Below are positions 18,544 to 27,344 of a stretch of 64,000 nucleotides of DNA, piece by piece. The position numbers and the translations under genes were made by a program. Every line of letters starts with the position of its first letter. Positions within the stretch are counted from its first letter, which is position 1. The notes under the pieces are model-generated. The model saw only the letters and a list, made by a program, of their open reading frames with translations. It did no database searches and had not been told where the DNA came from. Source of the DNA: Aerococcaceae bacterium zg-1292 (GTDB lineage Bacteria > Bacillota > Bacilli > Lactobacillales > Aerococcaceae); the NCBI GenBank assembly GCA_016126655.1, contig CP065955.1, positions 665,001 through 729,000 on the forward strand. Reading direction: 5' to 3'.

Positions 18544-19347
18544 ATGGATTATCAATTACATCATCGTGTACTTGTTTGGCTAGAACAAGCCGCGCATGAG
18601 TTAAGATTATCGCATCAAAGAGAGCTTCAAGTAGATGAGAAAAAAGGTGCGAGTGATTTAGTAACAGAAATGGATAAAGCGACGGAACAATTTTTCGTTG
18701 AAAAAATTAATCAATATTATCCAACACACCGTATTATCGGTGAGGAAGGTATGAGTAGTCGAGTAGAAGATACTGATGGTTTTGTTTGGGTCATTGATCC
18801 CATCGATGGTACGCTTAATTTTGTTAAACAAAAAAATAACTTTGGTATCATGGTAGGACTTTTCAAAGATGGTCAGCCGATTGCAGGATATATTTATGAT
18901 GTGATGAAGCATGATTTATATTATGGCATTGTAGGCGAAGGTGCGTACTTAAATAATCGTCCGCTCGATGCAATTCCAATTACGAGCCTAGAAGACAGTA
19001 TTGCGATGGGCAATGTAGGGATGTTCGCCTTGAACTTGAAAAACAGCCAGCGTTTATTAAAAGCCGTACTCGGTGTACGTGCGCATGGTTCAGCGGCATT
19101 AGAAGTAATAGAAGTATTACGAGGACAAGCATCGGTTTACTTATCATTCGGGCTAAGTCCGTGGGATTTTGCGGCGGGTTATGCTATATGTGAGGCAGCT
19201 GGCTTAAAGGCAACCAAACCTGATGGGTCACCATTATCAATTTTAGAGCGCTCAGCTGTCATTTTTGCACATCCGAGTGTTCATCAAGAAGTCATCAATG
19301 TACTCAATACAACAGAAGAATTAGGAGAAATAAATGAATACGCGTAA
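18544..19347 (+). CDS. suhB: Inositol monophosphatase family protein (SuhB/YktC-like)
   Basis: 267-residue Mg-dependent phosphatase of the inositol monophosphatase superfamily. Metal and active-site motifs are in order: DLVTEMD (near 38-44), GEEG (near 68), WVIDPIDGTLNF (near 80-92) and WDFAAGY near 210. Substrates in Firmicutes are probably inositol phosphates or related sugar phosphates (B. subtilis YktC acts on myo-inositol-1-phosphate). The ATG at 18544 follows GAGGAGG. Longer in-frame starts would translate the hairpin repeat and are rejected. It overlaps typA by 14 bases, so the two are co-translated. Confidence 0.92.
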   Translation: MDYQLHHRVLVWLEQAAHELRLSHQRELQVDEKKGASDLVTEMDKATEQFFVEKINQYYPTHRIIGEEGMSSRVEDTDGFVWVIDPIDGTLNFVKQKNNFGIMVGLFKDGQPIAGYIYDVMKHDLYYGIVGEGAYLNNRPLDAIPITSLEDSIAMGNVGMFALNLKNSQRLLKAVLGVRAHGSAALEVIEVLRGQASVYLSFGLSPWDFAAGYAICEAAGLKATKPDGSPLSILERSAVIFAHPSVHQEVINVLNTTEELGEINEYA

Positions 19348-21166
19348 AGATATTAGAAACATAGCCATAATTGCCCATGTCGACCACGGTAAAACAACCT
19401 TAGTTGATGAATTATTAAAACAATCCAATACATTAGATGAGCGTGCTAAATTAGATGAGCGTGCAATGGATTCGAATGATATTGAAAAAGAACGTGGGAT
19501 TACTATTCTTGCTAAAAACACTGCGGTTGATTATAAAGGTACTCGTATCAATATTTTAGATACACCTGGGCATGCGGACTTCGGTGGCGAAGTAGAACGT
19601 ATCTTAAAAATGGTAGACGGTGTGGTATTAGTTGTGGATGCTTATGAAGGAACAATGCCGCAAACACGTTTTGTATTGAAAAAGGCATTGGAACAAGGTT
19701 TAACACCGGTTGTTGTCGTAAATAAAATTGATAAACCATCCGCAAGACCAGCAGAAGTTATTGATGAAGTGTTAGAATTATTTATCGAACTCGGTGCAGA
19801 CGATGACCAATTAGAATTCCCTGTTGTGTACGCATCGGCTTTAAATGGCACATCCAGTCAGTCGGATAAATTAGAGGATCAAGAAGCCTCAATGGATGCA
19901 ATTTTTGACGCAGTTATTGAACATGTACCAGCTCCGGTTGATAATAGTGATGAGTCATTACAATTTCAAGTATCTTTATTAGACTATAATGAATACGTTG
20001 GACGTATCGGGATTGGTCGTGTATTTCGTGGGACGATTAAAGTCGGTGATAATGTCGCATTGATTAAAACGGATGGCTCTAAAAAGAATTTTCGCGTAAC
20101 AAAAATCTTAGGTTTCTTCGGTTTAAACCGAGTAGAAATTCAAGAAGCAAAAGCAGGCGATTTGATTGCCTTATCAGGTATGGATGATATCTTCGTTGGA
20201 GAAACAGTTGCCGATGCGAATAATCCGGAAGCTTTGCCTGTGTTGCATATTGATGAGCCAACATTAGAAATGACGTTTTTAACGAATAATTCGCCATTTG
20301 CAGGTCGTGAAGGTAAATATGTCACAGCACGTAATTTACAAGATCGTTTAATGCAAGAGTTACAAACGGATGTTTCGTTACGTGTTGAACCAACGGATTC
20401 TCCAGATGCCTTTACTGTAATGGGTCGTGGCGAATTGCATTTATCAATTTTAATTGAAACAATGCGTCGTGAAGGTTATGAATTCCAAGTATCACGTCCA
20501 AAAGTAATTATGAAAGAAGTCGATGGACAATTATGTGAACCATTTGAACGTGTGCAAATTGATACGCCAGAAGAATACATGGGTTCTATTATTGAAGCAA
20601 TGGGTCAGCGTAAAGCGGAAATGGCGGATATGGCACATACTGGAAATGGTCAAATTCGTTTAGTCTTTTTAATTCCTGCGCGTGGATTAATCGGATTTTC
20701 AACGGAATTTATGTCGATGACACGTGGATATGGTATTATTAACCATACCTTTGATGATTATTTACCAGTTGTTGATGGAAGTATCGGACGTCGTCGTAAT
20801 GGGACATTAGTTGCTCAAGAAAATGGTCAAGCTACAACCTATGGTATTATGGGATTAGAAGATCGGGGAACGATTTTTGTGGAACCAGGTACCGAAGTGT
20901 ATGGCGGAATGATTGTCGGTGAGCATAACCGAGAAAATGATTTAACAGTTAATATTACACGTGCTAAACAATTAACCAATATCCGCTCAGCAACGAAAGA
21001 TCAAACTAGTGTCATTAAACGTCCGCGTATTTTAACGTTAGAAGAATCAATTCAATTTATGGATGATGATGAATATTGTGAAGTCACACCAGAAAGTATT
21101 CGTCTTCGTAAACAAATTTTAGATAAAGCAGCACGTGAACGCGCTAATAAAAAAGATAAAAAATAG
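19334..21166 (+). CDS. typA: Translational GTPase TypA/BipA
   Basis: 610-residue ribosome-associated GTPase of the EF-G family, involved in 50S assembly and stress or cold growth. G1 AHVDHGKTT, switch region ERGITI, G3 [10 protein letters not shown] and G4 NKIDKP are intact. Domains II, III and V follow, then the TypA-specific C-terminal domain (about 480-600, [10 protein letters not shown]-like block). Length is normal. Its start codon lies within the end of suhB, with AGGAG just upstream. A decayed hairpin repeat begins in its stop codon, and a strong terminator lies 280 bases downstream. Confidence 0.96.
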   Translation: MNTRKDIRNIAIIAHVDHGKTTLVDELLKQSNTLDERAKLDERAMDSNDIEKERGITILAKNTAVDYKGTRINILDTPGHADFGGEVERILKMVDGVVLVVDAYEGTMPQTRFVLKKALEQGLTPVVVVNKIDKPSARPAEVIDEVLELFIELGADDDQLEFPVVYASALNGTSSQSDKLEDQEASMDAIFDAVIEHVPAPVDNSDESLQFQVSLLDYNEYVGRIGIGRVFRGTIKVGDNVALIKTDGSKKNFRVTKILGFFGLNRVEIQEAKAGDLIALSGMDDIFVGETVADANNPEALPVLHIDEPTLEMTFLTNNSPFAGREGKYVTARNLQDRLMQELQTDVSLRVEPTDSPDAFTVMGRGELHLSILIETMRREGYEFQVSRPKVIMKEVDGQLCEPFERVQIDTPEEYMGSIIEAMGQRKAEMADMAHTGNGQIRLVFLIPARGLIGFSTEFMSMTRGYGIINHTFDDYLPVVDGSIGRRRNGTLVAQENGQATTYGIMGLEDRGTIFVEPGTEVYGGMIVGEHNRENDLTVNITRAKQLTNIRSATKDQTSVIKRPRILTLEESIQFMDDDEYCEVTPESIRLRKQILDKAARERANKKDKK

Positions 21167-21399
21167 TGCGACAATAAGTGCTTTGGAATGAAGTGTTTAA
21201 GAACATGGTGTGAGTGAGGTCGTTTTAGTTTTGACTAGAAATATCGAAACAGAAGTTACCGAAGCGCTTTGGTGCCTTAAGAATTCTGTTAAGTGGATAG
21301 CGAGGCAGTCTGAACGAAACAACATTCAAAAATGACGGCGAGTGTCCATCATACAGAAGCGCTCTGTGAAATGGATGTTTAGTCAACCTGCGTAACTTC
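21165..21399 (+). repeat. Composite hairpin repeat R3 (decayed), 3' of typA
   Basis: Degenerate composite copy: head with GTGCGAC beginning in the typA stop codon, inner copy from about 21206 (TGGTGTGAG) to about 21329, then the outer tail with CAGAAGCGC/GCTCTG, GAAATGGATG and AGTCAACCTGCG. Same nested plan as R2 and R4. The next gene is 370 bases away. Confidence 0.7.
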
Positions 21400-21446
21400 A
21401 GGTGGTTATTCTAATGGCTGGAGACGGAACTTTAAATGATAATGAT

Positions 21447-21497
21447 GCGCCTGCTGCGTTAGTTCATCGCTAACAACTAACACAGCAGGTGTTTTTG
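21447..21497 (+). terminator. Terminator of suhB-typA
   Basis: Long stem CCTGCTG/CAGCAGG continued by GTTAGTT/AACTAAC, followed by TGTTTTTG. Confidence 0.85.
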
Positions 21498-21729
21498 TCA
21501 TTGCGTGATACGATATGGCGGTCAAAATGAATATTGCATTCCCGAAACCGTTCATCCTGAATTCTCATCCCTTGTTAGGGATTTTGGAATTAAAAAATGA
21601 ATGTTCGAATACTGCAATAAAACCTTGCTGTTCCAAGGAAAGAGCTTATTTCTTTAATGACAAATGGATGAAAGATTGATAAAAAAATAAGTCAAAAAGT
21701 ATTTAACAGTGTTTTTCAAAATTGTTTTA

Positions 21730-21738
21730 TGCTATGAT
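21730..21738 (+). promoter_or_regulatory. Extended -10 promoter upstream of the DUF1146 gene
   Basis: TGC-TATGAT at 21730-21738 is an extended -10 element about 30 bases before the ATG at 21768. The roughly 230 bases between the typA terminator and this site hold nothing else I can recognise. Confidence 0.5.
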
Positions 21739-21767
21739 AATAGATAAATGGAAGGTAGGGAAAGTTG

Positions 21768-21998
21768 ATGACACTAGCATATGGTATGGCAGTACTATTC
21801 GTGCGGATTTTTTTTGTGTTACTCACTTATGTTGCGCTCGAAAAAGTAGATTGGCGAAAATTATTTTCAGCGAATAATTATCGATTTGCGCAATATGTTT
21901 GTGCGTTGTCAAGTATCGCATTAGGGCACCTTATCGGTTCATTTTTTATTACGATCATGGAATTGCTGCGAGATGTATTATTCAGCGCATTCCTATAA
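21768..21998 (+). CDS. DUF1146/YwzB family membrane protein
   Basis: 76-residue two-helix membrane protein. Helix 1 is about residues 5-22 (VLFVRIFFVLLTYVAL) and helix 2 about 45-65 (ALSSIALGHLIGSFFITI), joined by the family block EKVDWRKLFS. DUF1146 (YwzB) genes often precede murA in Firmicutes, as here. The function is unknown. ATG 21768 follows AGGGA at six bases; a TTG three bases upstream is an alternative. Confidence 0.87.
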   Translation: MTLAYGMAVLFVRIFFVLLTYVALEKVDWRKLFSANNYRFAQYVCALSSIALGHLIGSFFITIMELLRDVLFSAFL

Positions 21999-22061
21999 TT
22001 ATTTGTTTTCTTATCGTTCGCTCCAAAACGATAAGCGTAATATAAAGGAGAATTATTGAAG

Positions 22062-23360
22062 ATGGAAGAAATCTTAGTACAAGGTGGCAATCGCTTGGAA
22101 GGAACTGTTAAAATTGAAGGCGCAAAAAATGCGGTATTACCCATTTTGGCAGCGACAATTTTAGCAGAGAGCGGACAAAGTCACTTGTCGAACGTTCCAG
22201 TTCTGTCAGATGTTTTTACAATTAATGAATTATTAACGAATATCCAAGTATCCAATACGTTTAATACTAAAGAAAATACGATGGTATTAGATGCTTCGGG
22301 TGAGGTTTTAACTAAAGCGGATTATGACTTTGTTAGCAAAATGCGTGCCTCTATTGTTGTCATGGGACCATTATTAGCGCGTTACGGCCATGCAAAAGTG
22401 GCTTTGCCAGGTGGTTGTGCGATTGGTTCGCGTCCAATTGATTTGCATCTTAAAGGATTTGAAGCGTTAGGTGCAAAAATCACACGTGCGGCCGGTTATG
22501 TTGAAGCGACTGCTGAAAAATTAACCGGTACAACGATTTATCTTGATTTCCCGAGTGTGGGAGCGACGGAAAATATTATGATGGCAGCTGTATATGCACA
22601 AGGTGTGACGATTTTAGAAAATGTCGCACGAGAACCTGAAATTGTTGACTTAGCAAACTTTTTAAATAAAATGGGCGCGCACATTGTGGGTGCTGGGACG
22701 GAAACCATCCGTATTCATGGTGTTAACGAGCGCTTGAAAGGAACGGAGCATGCAGTAGTATCCGACCGTATTGAAGCGGGGACCTTTATGGTAGCAGCAG
22801 CCGTTACTCAAGGTGATGTGTTGATTGAAGGTGCCGTTTATGAACATAATCGTCCTTTAATTAGTAAATTAATGGAAATGGGCGTTGAAATTATCGAATA
22901 CGCGCAAGGATTACGGGTGATTGGTCCAAAACAATTAAAACCAGTAGATGTTAAAACCTTGCCACATCCAGGATTTCCAACTGATATGCAAGCGCAAATG
23001 ACGATTGCTCAATTAATGGCAACCGGCAGTACTGCTTTAACCGAAACGGTATTTGAAAATCGTTTTATGCATTTTGAAGAATTACGTCGAATGGGTGCAA
23101 CGTTTAAGATTGATCGCCAAACGGTTATCATGTATGGACCAAGTCAATTGACCGGTGCGAGTGTGAAAGCGACGGATTTACGAGCTGCAGCAGCACTGAT
23201 TATCGCAGGATTAACCGCAAAAGGCTTAACGCGTGTATCTGAATTAAAATATTTAGACCGTGGTTATTATAAATTCCACGAGAAATTACAAGCACTTGGT
23301 GCCAATATCGAACGGGTGAGTACCAGTGAACCAGTTGTTAAAGCATTGGTTCACCAATAA
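22062..23360 (+). CDS. murA: UDP-N-acetylglucosamine 1-carboxyvinyltransferase
   Basis: 432-residue MurA, the first committed enzyme of peptidoglycan synthesis: it transfers enolpyruvate from PEP to UDP-GlcNAc in the cytoplasm. The catalytic (fosfomycin-target) cysteine is C119 in [21 protein letters not shown] at the N-terminus and PTDMQAQ near the middle are also typical. ATG 22062 matches the usual family start (MEEILVQGG). An in-frame TTG at 22056 has better RBS spacing (GGAG at five bases), so a two-residue extension is possible. mbl follows after 21 bases. Confidence 0.96.
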   Translation: MEEILVQGGNRLEGTVKIEGAKNAVLPILAATILAESGQSHLSNVPVLSDVFTINELLTNIQVSNTFNTKENTMVLDASGEVLTKADYDFVSKMRASIVVMGPLLARYGHAKVALPGGCAIGSRPIDLHLKGFEALGAKITRAAGYVEATAEKLTGTTIYLDFPSVGATENIMMAAVYAQGVTILENVAREPEIVDLANFLNKMGAHIVGAGTETIRIHGVNERLKGTEHAVVSDRIEAGTFMVAAAVTQGDVLIEGAVYEHNRPLISKLMEMGVEIIEYAQGLRVIGPKQLKPVDVKTLPHPGFPTDMQAQMTIAQLMATGSTALTETVFENRFMHFEELRRMGATFKIDRQTVIMYGPSQLTGASVKATDLRAAAALIIAGLTAKGLTRVSELKYLDRGYYKFHEKLQALGANIERVSTSEPVVKALVHQ

Positions 23361-23381
23361 GCGTGAAAATGAGGCAAACAT

Positions 23382-24446
23382 ATGAGCAGAGATATTGGGA
23401 TTGATTTAGGAACTGCAAATGTGTTAATTCACTTAAAAGGTAGAGGGATTGTTGTCAATGAGCCTTCTGTTGTAGCGATTGAAACGCAGTCACAGGAGAT
23501 TATTGCAGTTGGGAAAAAAGCGTACGATATGATTGGACGTACTCCTCAATCCATTGAAATCGTGAGACCTTTAAAAGGTGGTGTCATTGCAGATTTTGAT
23601 GTAACAGAAGCAATGTTAACCTTATTTTTAGAAAAAATTTATATAAAGCGTTGGTTTGCAAAACCCAATGTCTTATTATGTTGTCCGTCGAATATCAGTG
23701 ATATTGAAAAAACTTCATTGATAGAAGCGGCAGAACGTGCGACGGGTGGCAATATTTACTTAGAAGAAGAGGCCAAAGTCGCAGCAGTAGGATCGGGTAT
23801 TGATATTTTCAGTCCGCGCGCCAATATGATTATTGATATTGGTGGTGGTACTACGGATATTGCAGTGTTAGCAGGGGGCGATATTATTCGCAGCGAATCA
23901 CTACGGATTGCAGGCGATGATTTTGACGAAGCAATTACGCAATATGTAAAAGAAAAATTTAATTTATTGATTGGTGAACGTACTGCTGAAGAAGTTAAAC
24001 AATTATTAGCTAGTGCGATGCCATTAGATACTAGTGAATTAAAAATGCATGACTTAAAAGGACGTGACTTATTAACTGGTTTGCCAAAATCAATTAATGT
24101 CCATGCTAATCATATGTGTGAAGCGATTCAGCCGCAACTACAGATGATTGCCCGTGCAGCCAAACGTATGCTGGAAGAAACGACGCCTGAGATGATTGCA
24201 GATATCATTGATCAAGGGATTGTGATAACCGGTGGCGGTGCGATGATTGATCAAGTGGATACATATTTAATGGAATTATTAAAGGTATCGGTCATTAAAT
24301 CCGATCAAGCGATGAGTTGTGTCGCTATCGGGACTGGATTAATGTTAGATTTTATTTTAAATGGTAAAGTCGAACGTGTGAATCTGACTCTGTCGCAACG
24401 TGTAAAACGGTGGTTTAAAACACTGCAGAAGCGAATGTTAGGATAG
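23382..24446 (+). CDS. mbl: MreB/Mbl family rod-shape actin homologue
   Basis: 354-residue bacterial actin that organises lateral wall synthesis beneath the membrane. Phosphate-1 GIDLGTANVLIH, phosphate-2 IDIGGGTTDIAVL and adenosine motif GIVITGGGAMID are present. It ends with about 20 basic and hydrophobic residues (RVKRWFKTLQKR) beyond the usual end, possibly a membrane-binding tail. Position behind murA matches Mbl of B. subtilis; it could equally be named MreB-like. Presence argues for a rod or coccobacillary wall-elongation machinery. Confidence 0.92.
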   Translation: MSRDIGIDLGTANVLIHLKGRGIVVNEPSVVAIETQSQEIIAVGKKAYDMIGRTPQSIEIVRPLKGGVIADFDVTEAMLTLFLEKIYIKRWFAKPNVLLCCPSNISDIEKTSLIEAAERATGGNIYLEEEAKVAAVGSGIDIFSPRANMIIDIGGGTTDIAVLAGGDIIRSESLRIAGDDFDEAITQYVKEKFNLLIGERTAEEVKQLLASAMPLDTSELKMHDLKGRDLLTGLPKSINVHANHMCEAIQPQLQMIARAAKRMLEETTPEMIADIIDQGIVITGGGAMIDQVDTYLMELLKVSVIKSDQAMSCVAIGTGLMLDFILNGKVERVNLTLSQRVKRWFKTLQKRMLG

Positions 24447-24480
24447 TGTAAATAATCGGTTGAATTAGAGGTGACAAGTG

Positions 24481-24678
24481 GTGAGTGAATTTTTTACAGG
24501 CGAATTAATGATTATTCGTGTACTAAAAGTAGTGCTAAAAACCATCCTATTTTTATTACTGATGTTAGTTTTTATCGTGATTGGCTTATTTATAGGCTAT
24601 TGTATTATTGGGGATGGTCATTTTTGGGAAGTACTAAATCGCAACACTTGGCAACATATTTTTGACTTTATTAAATAA
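24481..24678 (+). CDS. epuA: EpuA family protein (annotated as RNA polymerase subunit beta accessory)
   Basis: 65-residue single-pass membrane protein. One transmembrane helix (VLKTILFLLLMLVFIVIGLF) is followed by the family end IGYCIIGDG, WEVLNRNTWQHIFDF, diagnostic of the EpuA family (PF11772). The name in databases links it to RNA polymerase, but its function is unproven. The start is GTG at 24481, seven bases after AGAGGTGA; a GTG one codon earlier is less well spaced. It follows mbl by 34 bases. Confidence 0.85.
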   Translation: MSEFFTGELMIIRVLKVVLKTILFLLLMLVFIVIGLFIGYCIIGDGHFWEVLNRNTWQHIFDFIK

Positions 24679-24720
24679 TACGTGATGTATTATAAGACTG
24701 ATGTGAAAGAGGAATGCTTT

Positions 24721-25098
24721 ATGCGGGGGTTTACCTGGGTCGAACTATTATTATATATTATCCCGTGTATGACAATCTATGGGGTACAACGATATTTAAA
24801 GCCACATTTAAAGTATTTTAGAGAGTGGCCAATTACAATGGCGATGGTACTTATTCCATTGTGGCTCGTGTTGATATATTTATACGGCTGGCTGATTTTC
24901 GACTATAATCTAATTCCTTTCGTTTTGTTTTTCTCTTGTTTTGTATTAGGTTTACAATTATACGATTATGTCAAACGGATTTCAGTGTTTACATATCGTC
25001 AATATTATTTACCGGCAACCAAACTATTATTTCAACATTTATCTTCTTTTTTGATCGGTTTAATGCTTTTACGGATTATAACCTATTTTGTGGGATGA
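24721..25098 (+). CDS. DUF3397 family membrane protein
   Basis: 125-residue integral membrane protein with four predicted helices (about 6-22, 38-57, 62-80 and 101-122). Genes of the DUF3397 family commonly precede mraZ in Lactobacillales, which is the position here and the main support. Function is unknown. ATG 24721 has AGAGGA seven bases upstream; the earlier in-frame GTG at 24682 has no RBS. A strong terminator follows. Confidence 0.75.
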   Translation: MRGFTWVELLLYIIPCMTIYGVQRYLKPHLKYFREWPITMAMVLIPLWLVLIYLYGWLIFDYNLIPFVLFFSCFVLGLQLYDYVKRISVFTYRQYYLPATKLLFQHLSSFLIGLMLLRIITYFVG

Positions 25099-25143
25099 TG
25101 CCCCACTTTTATAAATGTTTATAAACCTTATCAAATCAAGGTT

Positions 25144-25179
25144 ATTCACTACCATTTCGTGTGGTAGTGAATTTTTTTG
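25144..25179 (+). terminator. Terminator before the division cluster
   Basis: Perfect 11-bp stem ATTCACTACCA/TGGTAGTGAAT with loop TTTCGTG and seven T. It separates murA-mbl-epuA-DUF3397 from mraZ. Confidence 0.93.
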
Positions 25180-25196
25180 CACTATTTTTGGAAAAA

Positions 25197-25222
25197 TGTG
25201 GTGAAAAGTGGGGGAATGTGGT
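25197..25222 (+). promoter_or_regulatory. MraZ boxes: three TGG repeats at 10-bp period
   Basis: GTGGT, GTGGG and GTGGT begin at 25198, 25208 and 25218, exactly one helical turn apart. This is the layout of MraZ operators (TGGGN repeats separated by 5 bases) upstream of mraZ in other bacteria. A TAAACT box overlaps the last repeat and TAATAT lies at 25240-25245, so the boxes cover the promoter region. This predicts autorepression of the dcw operon. Confidence 0.7.
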
Positions 25223-25275
25223 AAACTGTAAACGTGGAATAATATTCACTAGCGGAGGTCTAACGGAATAACGAG

Positions 25276-25495
25276 GTGTGAGCGCGGGTGAAATGATTGG
25301 AATCACTGAAAATATGGTGCGAGAGGGCGTTTTGTCTTGAACTACAAAAGCAAAAGCGCAGGAGTACGTTAGTGTACTAAGTCTGTTTGTGGAGTGGACG
25401 AAGAGGTAGTCCGAACGTGCCGATTAAAATACCATCGTGCGAGAAACGATGGGATTATGAAAAGTGTCAAGTCGTTAACCCAAGCGAACCAAATG
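25276..25495 (+). repeat. Composite hairpin repeat R4 with target-site duplication (mraZ leader)
   Basis: Outer copy interrupted by an inner copy at 25315-25425. The inner copy is flanked by AAAATA at 25309-25314 and again at 25426-25431. Uninterrupted copies elsewhere have a single AAAATAC at this point. Outer apical stem CCATCGT/ACGATGG; inner apical stem AGTAC/GTACT. It ends about six bases before the GGGAGGTGA of mraZ and so lies in the leader of the division operon. Confidence 0.85.
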
Positions 25496-25515
25496 AAACA
25501 GGGAGGTGACGGGTC

Positions 25516-25947
25516 GTGCTAATTGGAGAATTTCAACATAATATTGATGCCAAAGGCCGACTGACGATGCCTGCTAAATTTCGTTCGGACCTCGGAGACC
25601 GATTTATTGTCACTCGTGGATTAGATGGGTGTCTTTTCGGATTTCCGATGTCAAGCTGGGATGTTATTCAAGATAAGCTAAAAGAATTACCAATAGCAAA
25701 AAAAGACGCGCGTTCATTTACACGATTCTTCTATTCAGCTGCCACTGAAGTAGAATTTGACAAACAAGGACGCATTAATTTACCGAAAACCCTCATTGAA
25801 TTCGCAAAGATTGATAAGGAATGCCGTGTGATCGGCGTCGCAGACCGTATCGAAATTTGGAGTGGCGAACAATGGGAGAATTTTGCTGCAGTAGCACAGG
25901 AAAGCTTTGAAGACATTGCGGAAGAAATGATTGATTTTGGATTTTAG
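25516..25947 (+). CDS. mraZ: Transcriptional regulator MraZ
   Basis: 143-residue double-SpoVT/AbrB protein that forms ring-shaped oligomers and represses the dcw operon. The two DNA-contacting motifs are DAKGRLTMPAKFR (near 11-23) and DKQGRINLPKTL (near 83-94). Start is GTG behind GGAGGTGA. It is the first gene of the division cluster and probably binds the 10-bp spaced TGG repeats at 25197-25222. Its leader carries a nested hairpin repeat, giving a long 5' UTR. Confidence 0.95.
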   Translation: MLIGEFQHNIDAKGRLTMPAKFRSDLGDRFIVTRGLDGCLFGFPMSSWDVIQDKLKELPIAKKDARSFTRFFYSAATEVEFDKQGRINLPKTLIEFAKIDKECRVIGVADRIEIWSGEQWENFAAVAQESFEDIAEEMIDFGF

Positions 25948-25977
25948 ATTTTATATTGATGAGTGAGGAGAGGTACA

Positions 25978-26916
25978 ATGACTTTTGAACATTTGACCGT
26001 ATTATTACATGAAACAGTCGATGGATTAGTCGTTGATCCTAACGGCATTTATGTTGATTGCACATTGGGTGGTGCAGGACATGCGAAATATATTCTGTCT
26101 CAACTCGATAAGGGGCATTTATTTGCATTTGACCAAGATATTGAAGCGATTGAAAATGCAAAAATGACGTTAAAAGACGAATTAGGAGCCGGCAAAGTTA
26201 CCTTTATTCATCAAAACTTTAGACAGATTACTACGGCATTAAACGAGCGTGGCATTACTGCTGTTGATGGTATTTACTATGATTTAGGTGTATCTTCGCC
26301 ACAACTTGACCATGCTGAGCGTGGTTTTAGTTATCATCAAGAAGCGCAGTTAGATATGCGTATGAATCAAACTGCTGATTTATCAGCATTAGAGGTTGTA
26401 AATGAGTGGACATATGAGCAATTAGTCAAAATTATTTTCCGTTATGGAGAAGAAAAATTTGCTAAACGTATCGCACGAGCCATTGAAAAACAACGGGCAG
26501 TCTCTAAAATTATGACAACTACTGAGTTAGCAGAAATTGTCAAGCAGGCGATACCTGCGGCCACTCGTAGAACGGGAGGGCACCCAGCAAAACGAACATT
26601 TCAGGCGATTCGTATCGCTGTTAATGACGAGCTTGGTGCGCTAGAAGACTCACTGCAACAAGCAGCCCAATTGTTGAAACCATCGGGACGTATTAGTGTG
26701 ATTACTTTTCATTCATTAGAAGATCGTTTTGTAAAGCAATATTTTAAAGAATTAAGTACACCACCAGAAGTGCCGCATAATTTGCCAATATTACCGGAAC
26801 AAAGTCAAGCGGATTATCGTTTAGTTACTCGCAAACCAATTTTGCCATCGCAAGATGAGTTAGCTGAAAATAATCGTGCACGCAGCGCAAAATTAAGAAT
26901 TATTGAGCGTAATTAA
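25978..26916 (+). CDS. rsmH: 16S rRNA (cytosine(1402)-N4)-methyltransferase
   Basis: 312-residue SAM-dependent methyltransferase (MraW) acting on C1402 of 16S rRNA. Start ATG with [19 protein letters not shown] motif [24 protein letters not shown] and the C-terminal ISFHSLEDR-like block [13 protein letters not shown] are all present. ATG 25978 follows GAGGAGAGG; an upstream in-frame GTG at 25963 lies inside the RBS. A hairpin (GTTGCTAC/GTAGCGGC) lies in the 80 bases before ftsL; it has no T run and may be a processing site. Confidence 0.95.
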   Translation: MTFEHLTVLLHETVDGLVVDPNGIYVDCTLGGAGHAKYILSQLDKGHLFAFDQDIEAIENAKMTLKDELGAGKVTFIHQNFRQITTALNERGITAVDGIYYDLGVSSPQLDHAERGFSYHQEAQLDMRMNQTADLSALEVVNEWTYEQLVKIIFRYGEEKFAKRIARAIEKQRAVSKIMTTTELAEIVKQAIPAATRRTGGHPAKRTFQAIRIAVNDELGALEDSLQQAAQLLKPSGRISVITFHSLEDRFVKQYFKELSTPPEVPHNLPILPEQSQADYRLVTRKPILPSQDELAENNRARSAKLRIIERN

Positions 26917-26996
26917 TCGCTCGTTGCTACTCGTGTAGCGGCGACCTTATAAAAAGTAGTATAAAAGAATTAAACAGTAGTAAAGGAAGTGAGCAA

Positions 26997-27344
26997 ATGG
27001 TAACGAGATACGTCGATTCGACCGTCTATAAAGAGAAGACAAGTCGTTCGGTCCCTAATATTCGTGTAAAACGCGTCTCACTTTCGCTCGCTGATAAAGG
27101 TTTGTTATTGTTATCATGTATTGTTGTGGTCATCTTAATTGTAGCTAATATGTTAGTGCAAATGGATACGAAAAATACTAAGACAGCTATTGCCAATACA
27201 GAAGCCAACACAGCACAACTACAAGCACATACGGATTTGTTGCTCAATAATTTAAGTAGTCAATACAATTATGACGTAATCAAAGAAGCAGCGAAAAAAA
27301 ATCAGATGACAATTGATTCGTCGAGAGTGAGGTCAGTTGATTAA
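26997..27344 (+). CDS. ftsL: Cell division protein FtsL
   Basis: 115-residue bitopic membrane protein of the divisome that forms the FtsL-DivIC-DivIB complex and activates septal synthesis. A basic cytoplasmic N-terminus (about 1-35) precedes one transmembrane helix (GLLLLSCIVVVILIVANML, about 38-56), followed by an extracellular coiled coil (about 57-105). Sequence is poorly conserved; the call rests on topology, size and position between rsmH and the class B PBP. The stop codon overlaps the ftsI ATG by one base. Confidence 0.9.
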   Translation: MVTRYVDSTVYKEKTSRSVPNIRVKRVSLSLADKGLLLLSCIVVVILIVANMLVQMDTKNTKTAIANTEANTAQLQAHTDLLLNNLSSQYNYDVIKEAAKKNQMTIDSSRVRSVD

